Positions 1-7,178 of a stretch of 11,843 bases of DNA are shown here, one piece after another. Under the pieces are notes generated by a model. The model worked only from the letters and a program-made list of their open reading frames with translations. It did no database searches and had not been told where the DNA came from. Location of the stretch: contig CAMEGD010000037.1 in assembly GCA_945916025.1 (NCBI GenBank), forward strand, positions 1 through 11,843. Direction: 5' to 3'. The first letter of the stretch is position 1. Every line of letters starts with the position of its first letter. Made by a program: the position numbers and the translations under genes. Origin of the DNA: an uncultured Clostridia bacterium. Lineage in GTDB: Bacteria; Bacillota; Clostridia; Tissierellales; Peptoniphilaceae.

Positions 1-59
1 TCCATATCTAAGTGGATAATGTTTAAGCCTGTAAAGTCAATGTTTTTATAATTTAACAT
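1..59 (-). CDS. 5' end of an unidentified gene, cut by the window edge
   Basis: An open frame begins with ATG at 59 and runs off the left edge after 19 full codons (MLNYKNIDFTGLNIIHLDM). The product cannot be recognised from this fragment. No Shine-Dalgarno sequence precedes the ATG. Instead an extended -10 element (TGGTATAAT, 66-74) ends 6 nt upstream, so the predicted transcription start falls at or next to the A of the ATG. The gene therefore looks leaderless, unless translation really starts at the in-frame Met19 or beyond the edge. It lies just after the thrS terminator, so it should be a separate transcription unit. That the frame is coding is an inference from its open frame and promoter. 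Confidence 0.45.
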   Translation of the reverse strand, partial: MLNYKNIDFTGLNIIHLDM

Positions 60-65
60 AACAAT

Positions 66-74
66 ATTATACCA
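66..74 (-). promoter_or_regulatory. Extended -10 promoter of the edge gene
   Basis: On the minus strand the sequence reads TGGTATAAT: a perfect TATAAT with the TGn extension. The best -35 candidates at 16-18 bp spacing are poor (AAATAT-like), which is usual for extended -10 promoters. The predicted start is about 7 nt downstream, at the ATG of the edge gene. Confidence 0.5.
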
Positions 75-100
75 TAAAAATTTATTATATATTTTCCTAA

Positions 101-131
101 AGAAAAAAGGCCTAGTCATAAACTAAGCCTT
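101..131 (-). terminator. Rho-independent terminator after thrS
   Basis: On the minus strand AAGGCTTAG and CTAGGCCTT form a 9-bp stem with one G-U pair around a 7-nt loop. Their plus-strand arms are 123-131 and 107-115. A T run (103-108, read as TTTTTT) follows. The hairpin starts 16 nt past the thrS stop codon. Confidence 0.9.
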
Positions 132-146
132 TATCTTTAAAGATTA

Positions 147-2054
147 TTAAATGCTTTTTTCCTTAACTTCTTTGTCTAATTCTTGGATAAATTCATCTAA
201 GTTCTTGCTTCCTAAATCAACTCCGTCCCTTTGACGAACTGAAATAGTCTTGTCATTTACTTCTTTTTCTCCAACAACTACCACATAAGGAACTTTTTCA
301 AGTTGGGCATCTCTAATTTTCTTTCCAAGTTTTTCAGCCCTCTTGTCCTCTTCTACCCTATATCCACTTTCTTTAAGTTTGTCACTTACTTCTTGTGCAT
401 AGTCAGCAAACTTATCAGAAACAGGAACAACCTTAACTTGTACTGGAGATATCCAAAGTGGGAACTTACCAGCAAAGTGTTCAGTTAAGATTCCTAAAAA
501 TCTTTCTACAGAACCTAGCATTGTTCTATGAAGCATAACTGGTCTTTCCTTTTCCCCTTTTTCGTTAACATAAGTTAAGTCAAAGTTTTCTGGTAATTGG
601 AAGTCTAGTTGGATTGTTCCACATTGCCAAGTTCTCTTAATAGCATCTTCTAGTTGGAAGTCAATTTTTGGTCCATAAAAAGCTCCGTCTCCTTCATTAA
701 TGTCATAAGGAATTCCCTTTTCTTCCAAAGCTTTTTTAAGACTTTCTTCAGCCAAGTTCCAAACTTCTATGTCTCCCATATAGTTTTCTGGTCTAGTTGA
801 AAGTTCTAACCTGTATTTGAATCCAAAAGTGTTATATAGATAAGCAGCTAAGTCAATTAACTTAAATACTTCGTCCTTTATTTGGTCTTTTAGACAATAG
901 ATGTGGGCATCGTCTTGAGTAAATGCCCTTACTCTAAATAGTCCATGTAAAGCTCCTGAAAGCTCATGTCTATGAACTAAACCAAACTCAGAAAGTCTCA
1001 TAGGAAAGTCCCTATATGAATGAGGCTTAGAATCATATACTAAAATTGAACCTGGACAGTTCATTGGTTTAACTGCATAGTCACCATCATCAATTTTTGT
1101 AAAGTACATATTTTCTTGATAGTGATCCCAGTGGCCAGATTGGTGCCATAAAGCTTCACTTAAAATCATTGGAGTAGAAATTTCTCCATATCCATTTTCA
1201 TCTAGGACACCTCTCCACCATGAAAGTAAATGATTTCTAAGAATCATTCCCTTAGGATGGAAGAATGGGAAACCAGGTCCTTCTTCATGGAAACTAAACA
1301 AGTCTAATTCCCTTCCAAGTTTTCTATGATCTCTTTTTTCTGCTTCTTCTCTAAGTTCTAAATACTCATCAAGTTGTTTTTGTTTTTCAAAGGAAATACC
1401 ATAAATTCTTTGAAGCATCTTGTTCTTTTCAGACCCTCTCCAATAAGCTCCTGCTATTGAAAGTAGTTTTATAGCCTTAATCTTTTTAGTAGATTCAAGG
1501 TGAGGTCCCTTACAAAGGTCTACAAATGCTCCAGTTTCATAAAGGGAGATTTGTGCATCTTCTCCAAGGTCTTCAATAAGTTCTACCTTATATATTTCCT
1601 CTTCTTTTCTAAACTTGTCTAGAGCTTCCTCTCTAGATATTTCCATTCTCTTAACATCTAGATTTTCCCTAGCTAATTTTATTGCTTCTTTTTCTATTTT
1701 TTCTAAATCTTCAGTTGTAAGTCTTTCTTCTAGGTCAATGTCGTAATAAAAACCTTCCTTAGTTGCAGGTCCAATTGCAAATTTTACATTTGGATAAAGG
1801 TTTTTAATAGCATGGGCCATAACGTGAGATGAAGTGTGCCAGAAGATTTCCTTTCCTTCAGGATCTTGGAACTTTACAACCTTAAAGTTTCCATCTTCAT
1901 CTACTTCATCTTCCATTCCTAAGACTCTTCCGTTTAAAACAGCCCCTAAAGAATCCCTATAAAGACCCTCAGAAATGTCCTTTACAATATCCCTTACAAG
2001 TACCTTGTCTTGGTATTGTTTTTTCGATCCATCTGGTAAAGTAATTACTCTCAT
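147..2054 (-). CDS. thrS: Threonyl-tRNA synthetase
   Basis: Cytoplasmic class II synthetase that charges tRNA-Thr with threonine using ATP and edits mischarged Ser-tRNA-Thr. The 635 residues match the full bacterial architecture: N-terminal TGS domain (about 1-62), editing domain with the HxxxH (H73, H77) and CxxxH (C181, H185) sites, catalytic core (about 240-535) and C-terminal anticodon-binding domain (about 540-635). The core zinc ligands C333 (in MNCPG), H384 (in DDAHIYC) and H509 (in VMLHR) are all present, as is the motif 2 stretch with R363 and the VHRHE sequence. The ATG is preceded by GGGAGG (plus-strand 2060-2065) with 5 nt spacing. The gene is monocistronic, lies behind a T-box leader and ends at a strong terminator. 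Nothing looks damaged. Confidence in the function is very high. Confidence 0.98.
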   Translation of the reverse strand: MRVITLPDGSKKQYQDKVLVRDIVKDISEGLYRDSLGAVLNGRVLGMEDEVDEDGNFKVVKFQDPEGKEIFWHTSSHVMAHAIKNLYPNVKFAIGPATKEGFYYDIDLEERLTTEDLEKIEKEAIKLARENLDVKRMEISREEALDKFRKEEEIYKVELIEDLGEDAQISLYETGAFVDLCKGPHLESTKKIKAIKLLSIAGAYWRGSEKNKMLQRIYGISFEKQKQLDEYLELREEAEKRDHRKLGRELDLFSFHEEGPGFPFFHPKGMILRNHLLSWWRGVLDENGYGEISTPMILSEALWHQSGHWDHYQENMYFTKIDDGDYAVKPMNCPGSILVYDSKPHSYRDFPMRLSEFGLVHRHELSGALHGLFRVRAFTQDDAHIYCLKDQIKDEVFKLIDLAAYLYNTFGFKYRLELSTRPENYMGDIEVWNLAEESLKKALEEKGIPYDINEGDGAFYGPKIDFQLEDAIKRTWQCGTIQLDFQLPENFDLTYVNEKGEKERPVMLHRTMLGSVERFLGILTEHFAGKFPLWISPVQVKVVPVSDKFADYAQEVSDKLKESGYRVEEDKRAEKLGKKIRDAQLEKVPYVVVVGEKEVNDKTISVRQRDGVDLGSKNLDEFIQELDKEVKEKSI

Positions 2055-2070
2055 ATTTTCCTCCCTTATA

Positions 2071-2109
2071 AAAAAAAGGTACTACTCATCCCTAAAGGAC
2101 GATAGTACC
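2071..2109 (-). terminator. Regulated terminator of the thrS T-box
   Basis: GGTACTA (2103-2109) pairs perfectly with TAGTACC (2078-2084). An inner CGTCC/GGATG helix (2097-2101 with 2087-2091) sits above it, and seven T residues (2071-2077) follow. Its 5' arm overlaps the end of the T-box sequence, so terminator and antiterminator exclude each other. Confidence 0.9.
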
Positions 2110-2277
2110 GTGGTTCCACCTTAATTTTTGCTCTTATGACTATATCGCATCACCGTAGTTTTTTAAACTAAGACTCCAGAGTAGTTTTCAACAAGTTACT
2201 TTAGAGATTTTCACCATCCATCTCTTCTCTAAGAAAGTAAGGTTTGTTTACTCGTTCTATCAACGCCTACATATAAT
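2071..2277 (-). promoter_or_regulatory. T-box riboswitch (threonine type) upstream of thrS
   Basis: The 5' leader of thrS contains the hallmark T-box sequence AAGGTGGAACCACGG (within 2105-2122), next to an overlapping terminator hairpin. Upstream are the Stem I elements: a GAACGAGTAAACA stretch resembling the AG-bulge region, and a distal hairpin closed by AGAGA/TCTCT (2203-2230). On the 3' side of the Stem I internal loop, GAAAACTAC places an ACT triplet (Thr codon) at 2183-2185 as the likely specifier. In this family uncharged tRNA pairs with the specifier and with the UGGN bulge, stabilising the antiterminator and turning the synthetase gene on. The UGGA bulge would demand a U discriminator base. 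T-box identity is near certain; the exact specifier position is my reading. Confidence 0.93.
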
Positions 2278-2283
2278 AGTTAT

Positions 2284-2312
2284 ATATTACCAAATTTTAT
2301 TTTTTTATTCAA
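2284..2312 (-). promoter_or_regulatory. thrS promoter
   Basis: TTGAAT (2307-2312) and TAATAT (2284-2289) are separated by exactly 17 bp, a good vegetative sigma-A promoter. The predicted start near 2277 lies at the 5' end of the T-box leader. It sits directly behind the hisS stop codon with no terminator between, so read-through from hisS would also enter the T-box. Confidence 0.75.
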
Positions 2313-2328
2313 ATAAATTTAAAATATT

Positions 2329-3642
2329 TTACTTGTTTTTTACCTTTTTGATTATTTCTTGGGAGTCTAAGGAGAATTGTTCTCCAGATTTCATATCCTT
2401 TAATAAATACTTTTTAGATGCCTTTTCGTCTTCTCCAATTAGTATAGTATAAGGAATATTTAGTGAATCAGCATACTTCATCTTCTTTCCTAATTTCCCA
2501 TCTTCTGTATAAATGAATACCTCTACTCCACCTTCTCTTAAGGAGTTAGTTAGAGATATGGCCTCTTCCATAAAGCCTTCAAAAGGTATAATCAAACATT
2601 CAGTAAGGCTATTGTCTTCTTCCTTTATTATTCCAGCATCCTTAAGTTGGAAAAATAACCTAGTAAGACCTATGGAAATTCCAACACCTGGAAGTTTTGA
2701 CTTAGTATAATAACTAGCTAAATCATCATACCTTCCTCCTGAACAAATAGAACCTATTTCAGGGTGGTCGTTTAGTTTAGTTTCATAAACAGTTCCAGTA
2801 TAATAGTCTAAACCTCTAGCAATAGATAAGTCGAATTCAGTATTTTTTTCTGGTACATTAAATTGCCTTAGATAAGAAAATACCTCTTCCATTTCATTTA
2901 CCCCTTCAAGAAAAACTGAGTTTTCAATATTTAGGTCCCTTAAGGCCTTAATTTTTTCTTCATTAGTTCCTTTAATGGACATAAATTTCATTACAAAGTC
3001 TGCGTCTTCTTTTTTAATTCCAAGTTCTTCTAACTCTTCTAATACTTTTTCTATGCCTATTTTTTCTAACTTGTCTACTATTCTAAGAATACTTTGAGAA
3101 TCTTCAATTCCTAAATGACTATAAAAACCCTTTAGGACCTTTCTGTTGTTCATTCTTATTGTAAAATCTCCGATTTTTAAATCAGAAAAAACACTATAAA
3201 TAACTGCTGGAATTTCTGCATCATTAATAATAGATAGGCTATTTTCACCTATAATATCAATATCACATTGGTAAAATTCCCTAAACCTACCCCTTTGGTT
3301 TCTCTCTCCCCTATAGACCTTATCTATATGGTATCTTCTGAAAGGAAAAGAAATTTCGCTATAATGTTGAGCAACATACCTAGCTAAAGGAACAGTAAGG
3401 TCAAACCTCATAGAAATATCTGCCTTACCCTTTTCAAATCTATAAACTTGTTTTTCAGTTTCTCCTCCCCCCTTAGCAAGTAAAACTTCACTTTTTTCTA
3501 ATACTGGGGTGTCAATTGGTAAGAAGCCAAATTTTTCATATGTACTTCTAATAATATCCTTCATCTTATTAAACTGAATTTGGTCCTTTGGGTTTAATTC
3601 CATAAATCCTGCAAGTATTGATGGCTTTACTATATCGTTCAT
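2329..3642 (-). CDS. hisS: Histidyl-tRNA synthetase (variant motif type)
   Basis: Class II synthetase that attaches histidine to tRNA-His. The chosen ATG at 3642 gives 437 residues and follows AGGAGG (3652-3657) at 9 nt. A TTG at 3666 would add eight residues (MEKRRKDK) and has no comparable site. The catalytic core carries the motif 2 loop RGERNQRGRFREFYQ (111-125), the histidine-binding signature RGLDYYTG (276-283), SGGRYDDL (301-308) and motif 3 around 329-343. The C-terminal anticodon-binding domain (about 350-435) is intact, which argues for a true synthetase rather than the regulatory paralogue HisZ. Oddities are AGFMELNP near the N-terminus instead of the usual RGTxDxxP, and REFYQCDID after motif 2. 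It is the last gene of the ktrB-hisS cluster, one nt after the DUF6873-like gene, and has no T-box of its own. Confidence 0.95.
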   Translation of the reverse strand: MNDIVKPSILAGFMELNPKDQIQFNKMKDIIRSTYEKFGFLPIDTPVLEKSEVLLAKGGGETEKQVYRFEKGKADISMRFDLTVPLARYVAQHYSEISFPFRRYHIDKVYRGERNQRGRFREFYQCDIDIIGENSLSIINDAEIPAVIYSVFSDLKIGDFTIRMNNRKVLKGFYSHLGIEDSQSILRIVDKLEKIGIEKVLEELEELGIKKEDADFVMKFMSIKGTNEEKIKALRDLNIENSVFLEGVNEMEEVFSYLRQFNVPEKNTEFDLSIARGLDYYTGTVYETKLNDHPEIGSICSGGRYDDLASYYTKSKLPGVGISIGLTRLFFQLKDAGIIKEEDNSLTECLIIPFEGFMEEAISLTNSLREGGVEVFIYTEDGKLGKKMKYADSLNIPYTILIGEDEKASKKYLLKDMKSGEQFSLDSQEIIKKVKNK

Positions 3643-3643
3643 T

Positions 3644-4339
3644 TTATCTTTCCTCCTCTTTTCCAATAAAAATTAATGACCCATAGTCATGTAATTTGTC
3701 TCTTCCTAAAATTTCAAATTCTGTATTTTCTTCTGCCAAAAAGTCCCTTATTTGTTCAAAATCCGGATGTAAGGTCACATCCCCTAAGAAATATACCTTG
3801 TCAAAACATCCAGATGCCCCACCTATAAAGCCATAGTCATAGCCCTCTAGTTCAACATGGCCCTTTGATATTAAAAGCTTTCTACTTGGAGTCTTTTTAT
3901 AAATTCCCATGTCAGAAGTTATAAGACCTGATTTTGTTAACAATATATTGCACTTAGAATAGCCTTGTTTTAAGTGTATTTTATTCTTAGAAAGGTTTTC
4001 TTTTAAAATCTCATCTGTAATCTCAAAGTTATGAAAAGCGTAGTCCTTATTTATAGCACAGTTATAGGCTGCATCCTTAGGGTAAGGGTCCCTTACTTTG
4101 GAAAATCCTGATTTTATTATTATACCATATTTTGAGAGATTTTTTTCATAGTAGTCAAATACACTAGGTTCAACTACCAAAGTATCTTCAGAAACCTTGC
4201 AAAGCTGAATATCTGGATGGGTGGAAAGGGGCCCATTTATACCCTCTAATTTTCTTGTCTTTATAAGAAAAAAACCAAGATTTTCTAATTTCTTGGCCAT
4301 GTTTTCATTTAAGTTTTTATCAATAATGCAAATTTTCAT
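3644..4339 (-). CDS. DUF6873-like protein of the guanidino-modifying-enzyme (pentein) fold
   Basis: A 231-residue soluble protein with no signal peptide or membrane segment. I recognise it as resembling the DUF6873 group, which annotation pipelines describe as having the GME (pentein) fold of arginine deiminases and amidinotransferases. No reaction is known to me. Visible features include HPD (41-43), YPKDAAYN (86-93), a repeat-like QGYSKCN (125-131) echoing SGFSKVR (77-83), SDMGI (142-146), a glycine-rich GFIGGASGC (170-178) and DVTLHPD near 187-193. Such spaced, similar blocks fit the pseudo-repeated pentein propeller. Whether the catalytic Cys/His set of active GME enzymes is present cannot be settled here; C130 and C178 are the cysteines in conserved-looking contexts. 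It starts 1 nt after the methyltransferase stop, with AAGGGG as ribosome site, and stops 1 nt before hisS. It could be a cell-maintenance enzyme or a non-catalytic binding protein. Confidence 0.65.
   Translation of the reverse strand: MKICIIDKNLNENMAKKLENLGFFLIKTRKLEGINGPLSTHPDIQLCKVSEDTLVVEPSVFDYYEKNLSKYGIIIKSGFSKVRDPYPKDAAYNCAINKDYAFHNFEITDEILKENLSKNKIHLKQGYSKCNILLTKSGLITSDMGIYKKTPSRKLLISKGHVELEGYDYGFIGGASGCFDKVYFLGDVTLHPDFEQIRDFLAEENTEFEILGRDKLHDYGSLIFIGKEEER
3652..3657 (-). promoter_or_regulatory. Ribosome binding site that fixes the hisS start
   Basis: A perfect AGGAGG lies 9 nt before the ATG at 3642, inside the last codons of the upstream gene. It favours that ATG over the in-frame TTG at 3666. 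Confidence 0.8.
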
Positions 4340-4340
4340 T

Positions 4341-5117
4341 TTAGCCCCTTTGTCTTAGTGATTCATACATTAATATGGAGGCTGCTATATTGGCATTTAG
4401 AGATTCTGCCCTTCCCTCCATAGGGATTTTTAAATAATTACTAGCATAAGATTTCATTTCATTAGAAACCCCATTTGCTTCATTTCCAATTACAATAATT
4501 ATATTATTTTTTAAGTCTAAGTCTTTTGGGTTCTTTGATTCATCTACAAGGCTTGTTACTATAAACCTAAATTTTAGTTTCTTTAGGGTCTTAACTTCTT
4601 CATAAGACTTTAGGTTGTAAATATTTACCCTTAATATCGACCCCATTGTAGACCTTACTACCTTTTCATTTAGAACATCTACACTATTAGGTCCTATTAT
4701 AATTCCATCAAAATTAAAGGCATCTACTCCTCTAATAATCCCCCCCATATTTCCAGGATCAGCTAGACCATCTAAAAATATATATCTTCCAAAGGGAGTT
4801 ATTTCCTCAATGCTTTTTAAATTAGCCTTTATGGTACAAATTATTCCCTGGGAATTAACTGTATCAGTAATAGAGTTAAAAATCTTGTCATCAACTACAT
4901 TAAGTTCCAAAGGAATTACGTACTTTTTTAATTCTTCCTTAAAGAAAGTTTCAGAAACAAAAACATCCTTAATCTCTGCCTTGTCCCTTATAGCTTCTAA
5001 TACTGGCTTAATCCCTTCTAAAATATAGATTTCTTCCTTAGCCCTAAATTTTTTTTGCTTTAAGGACTTAATATATTTTATTTTTTTGTTATCTTGAGAT
5101 TTTATTTCCTTAGCCAT
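4341..5117 (-). CDS. SpoU/TrmH-family RNA 2'-O-ribose methyltransferase
   Basis: SAM-dependent enzyme that methylates the 2'-hydroxyl of a ribose in rRNA or tRNA. The N-terminal part (about 1-100, beginning KSQDNKKIKYIKSL) matches the substrate-binding domain of the RlmB/TsnR-like branch. The SPOUT catalytic domain follows, with motif 1 LDGLADPGNMGGIIRG (115-130, including N123 and R129), motif 2 VIGNEANGVS (209-218) and motif 3 IPMEGRAESLNANIAAS (231-247, the trefoil-knot SAM site). The 258-residue length is normal. Motif 1 has GGIIRG where GTIIRT is more usual. The start overlaps the ktrA stop by 8 nt and has GGAG at a 6-nt spacing. The target nucleotide cannot be deduced; synteny with ktrAB and hisS does not identify it. 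Confidence 0.92.
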   Translation of the reverse strand: MAKEIKSQDNKKIKYIKSLKQKKFRAKEEIYILEGIKPVLEAIRDKAEIKDVFVSETFFKEELKKYVIPLELNVVDDKIFNSITDTVNSQGIICTIKANLKSIEEITPFGRYIFLDGLADPGNMGGIIRGVDAFNFDGIIIGPNSVDVLNEKVVRSTMGSILRVNIYNLKSYEEVKTLKKLKFRFIVTSLVDESKNPKDLDLKNNIIIVIGNEANGVSNEMKSYASNYLKIPMEGRAESLNANIAASILMYESLRQRG

Positions 5118-5766
5118 CTTTCTCCAATTTTGTTATTACACTATCTTCACCAATAACTATTAGCCTGTCAGTTTCTTCTATTTTCACATCTCTTAATGGA
5201 ACAATAAGGGTCTCCCCTTCTTTTCTTACAGCTATTACATTAATGCTGTACTTGTTACTTATGTCTATGTCTTTAATTGTTCTTCCTATCCACTTGTGAG
5301 GTGGTACAATTTCCATTATTGAATATTGGTCGCTAAAATGGATGTATTCCATTATGGATTTTTTAGAAATAGCTCTACCTAGCCTCATTCCCATTTCCAT
5401 CTCTGGAAAAACAACAAAGTCAGCTCCAACTTTCTTTAAAATTCTAGATTGTAGTTCATTTTGTGCCTTACCATAAATTAAAGGAATACCATGTTCCTTA
5501 GCTGCAACAGTAGCAACTATAGAGGCTTCTAGGTTTTGACCTATAGCTACTACAGCCACATCAAAATTTCCAAGTCCTAGTTCTTCTAGGGCACCTTCGT
5601 CTAGAATATCTGCCCTAACAATATTTGGAATTTGGGAAGAAAGTTCTTGGACCCTGTCGTGATTTATGTCTACAACTAAAACCTCTACACCTTGTTCATA
5701 TAATTCCTTTGCTAAGGCTGATCCAAACCTTCCAGCCCCAAATACTACAACTGATTCATTTTTCAT
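5110..5766 (-). CDS. ktrA: KtrA-type potassium channel gating (RCK) protein
   Basis: Cytoplasmic regulatory subunit that forms a ring on the KtrB membrane protein and opens it according to bound nucleotide. The N-terminal Rossmann (TrkA-N/RCK) domain starts with GAGRFG (10-15) and has the acidic ribose-binding residue D33 at the end of strand 2. The C-terminal RCK_C domain covers about 135-215. The 218 residues match single-repeat KtrA/KtrC proteins, not the double-length proteobacterial TrkA. It lies 11 nt downstream of ktrB, so the two make a complete uptake system. RCK_C domains of Firmicute KtrA proteins are known c-di-AMP receptors; I infer this could hold here but cannot show it from motifs. 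The ATG follows a GGGGGAA ribosome site. Confidence 0.93.
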   Translation of the reverse strand: MKNESVVVFGAGRFGSALAKELYEQGVEVLVVDINHDRVQELSSQIPNIVRADILDEGALEELGLGNFDVAVVAIGQNLEASIVATVAAKEHGIPLIYGKAQNELQSRILKKVGADFVVFPEMEMGMRLGRAISKKSIMEYIHFSDQYSIMEIVPPHKWIGRTIKDIDISNKYSINVIAVRKEGETLIVPLRDVKIEETDRLIVIGEDSVITKLEKDG

Positions 5767-5777
5767 CTTAATTCCCC

Positions 5778-7115
5778 CTACCCTACACTAATATTAGCTT
5801 CAGGATGTTCAATTTTTGACTGTTTCTTTCTCTTTCCAAAGGCATAAGCCATGGTAAGAGGTCCAATTCTTCCTATAAACATAGTTATAGTTATTATTAG
5901 TTTTCCCACAACACTTAAATCTGCTGTAATTCCTCTAGAAGCCCCTACTGTGGCATAGGCAGAGACTACTTCATATAGGATGTCTAAATATTTAAAGTTA
6001 CTATCTGTAACTGTCAATATAAATGAAATCGAAACAATTAATAACATACTTATCATTACTATTGCCAGTGACTTAATAACTATACTTTGAGGTATTTTTT
6101 TCTTAAATATTACAGTATCTTCAGATCCTCTAATAGAGGAAATCATAGACATAAATAAGACTCCAAAAGTTGTGGTCTTAAGTCCACCTGCAGTAGATCC
6201 TGGAGATCCCCCAACAAACATAAGTATTATTAAAAATATTACTGAAGACTCCCTTATGCGAGAAAGATCTACAGAATTAAATCCAGCAGTTCTTGCAACT
6301 ACAGATTGAAAAAGAGCTTGAATTCCCTGACTGTACAATGACTGATTGGCTAGGGTATTGGTGTTAGACATTTCTAATAGGAAAAACACAATTCCACCAC
6401 CAAAAACTAACAAGGTAGAAATACTTAAGACCAGTTTTCCATGAACAGAAAGATTAGTTAAACTTTTCTTTCTTAATAGTTCTGAAGTTACTTGAAAGCC
6501 CAAACCTCCTATAATAACTAAAAGTAATATATCTACATTAATTATAAAATTGTTCTTGTAAGGGACCATGGAATTTCCCAAAACATCAAAGCCTGCATTA
6601 CAAAAGGCAGAAATAGAGTGAAAAATACTATACCAAAGTCCCCTTTTCATACCATAATCAGGAACAAATACAAGGGCCATAAGAATAGCTCCAAGTAGTT
6701 CAACAGCAAGGGTAAAAAACATTACGTATTTAAGTAACTTTACCATACCACTCATGGTTTCTACATTAAGTTGTTCCCTAATTATCTGCCTAGAGGTAAG
6801 GCCTATTTTCTTTCTCATGATAATAGGAAACAAAGTTGCTAAAGTCATAATACCAAGGCCTCCAACTTGTATTAAGAATAATATTACAAGTTGTCCAGCA
6901 AAGTTCCAAAACTCAGCAGTATTTACAACTATTAGGCCTGTTACACAAGATGCTGAAGCAGCTGTAAACAAGGCATTCATAAAGCCTATAGACTCCCCAG
7001 ACCTAGACATAATTGGAAGATTCAAGATAAAAGCTCCCATTAATATCATAATCCCAAATCCCAAGGTTAAAAACAAGGGTGGGTTTAAATATATTTGATC
7101 TAACTTTTTTCTCAT
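5778..7115 (-). CDS. ktrB: KtrB/TrkH-family potassium uptake membrane protein
   Basis: Integral membrane pore subunit of the Ktr potassium uptake system. Using the ATG at 7115 the protein has 445 residues, close to KtrB length. The four pore loops of this superfamily are visible, each with its filter glycine: CVTGL (about 57-61), CNAGF (172-176), TAGFN (276-280) and ATVGAS (388-393), separated by hydrophobic M1-P-M2 segments. The SPGSTAGGLKTTT stretch (304-316) is the intramembrane loop that KtrA controls. An in-frame ATG at 7139 would add eight residues, but the predicted mRNA start is only a few nt upstream of it (about 7143), leaving no room for a ribosome site. The ATG at 7115 has AGTAGGT 6 nt upstream and begins the family-like MRKKLDQIYLNPP. 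It is the first gene of a five-gene cluster. Confidence 0.94.
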   Translation of the reverse strand: MRKKLDQIYLNPPLFLTLGFGIMILMGAFILNLPIMSRSGESIGFMNALFTAASASCVTGLIVVNTAEFWNFAGQLVILFLIQVGGLGIMTLATLFPIIMRKKIGLTSRQIIREQLNVETMSGMVKLLKYVMFFTLAVELLGAILMALVFVPDYGMKRGLWYSIFHSISAFCNAGFDVLGNSMVPYKNNFIINVDILLLVIIGGLGFQVTSELLRKKSLTNLSVHGKLVLSISTLLVFGGGIVFFLLEMSNTNTLANQSLYSQGIQALFQSVVARTAGFNSVDLSRIRESSVIFLIILMFVGGSPGSTAGGLKTTTFGVLFMSMISSIRGSEDTVIFKKKIPQSIVIKSLAIVMISMLLIVSISFILTVTDSNFKYLDILYEVVSAYATVGASRGITADLSVVGKLIITITMFIGRIGPLTMAYAFGKRKKQSKIEHPEANISVG

Positions 7116-7121
7116 TAATTT

Positions 7122-7128
7122 ACCTACT
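7122..7128 (-). promoter_or_regulatory. Ribosome binding site favouring the shorter ktrB start
   Basis: AGTAGGT lies 6 nt before the ATG at 7115. It is only a partial Shine-Dalgarno match, but it lies within the predicted transcript. The AGGAG at 7156-7160 falls between the -35 and -10 elements and would not be transcribed from this promoter. Confidence 0.5.
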
Positions 7129-7149
7129 TTTACTAACATTCGAATAGGT

Positions 7150-7178
7150 ATTATACTCCTAATATGTCCCTATTACAA
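7150..7178 (-). promoter_or_regulatory. Promoter of the ktrB-ktrA-methyltransferase-DUF6873-hisS cluster
   Basis: TTGTAA (7173-7178) and a perfect TATAAT (7150-7155) are spaced 17 bp apart. The expected transcription start is near 7143. No comparable promoter or terminator is evident between here and the hisS stop, so all five genes may share this promoter. Confidence 0.75.

Noticed and set aside
303..488. Plus-strand open frame opposite thrS
   Set aside because: It is antisense to the well-conserved anticodon-binding part of thrS, has no ribosome site and reads as low-complexity hydrophobic sequence.
2513..2710. Plus-strand open frame opposite hisS
   Set aside because: It lies wholly inside hisS on the other strand and has no recognisable domain or initiation signals.
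3643..3666. TTG start adding eight residues to hisS
   Set aside because: A perfect AGGAGG points to the ATG at 3642, and the added MEKRRKDK would be encoded by the ribosome site region itself.
4810..5028. Plus-strand open frame opposite the methyltransferase gene
   Set aside because: Shadow of a conserved gene; no promoter, ribosome site or family resemblance.
6754..7098. Plus-strand 114-residue open frame opposite ktrB
   Set aside because: It mirrors the hydrophobic 5' part of ktrB, whose pore motifs are convincing; no independent start signals.
7116..7139. ATG at 7139 as the ktrB start
   Set aside because: The predicted transcription start (about 7143) leaves no leader for a ribosome site, and the shorter form matches typical KtrB N-termini. 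It stays possible if a promoter further upstream is used.
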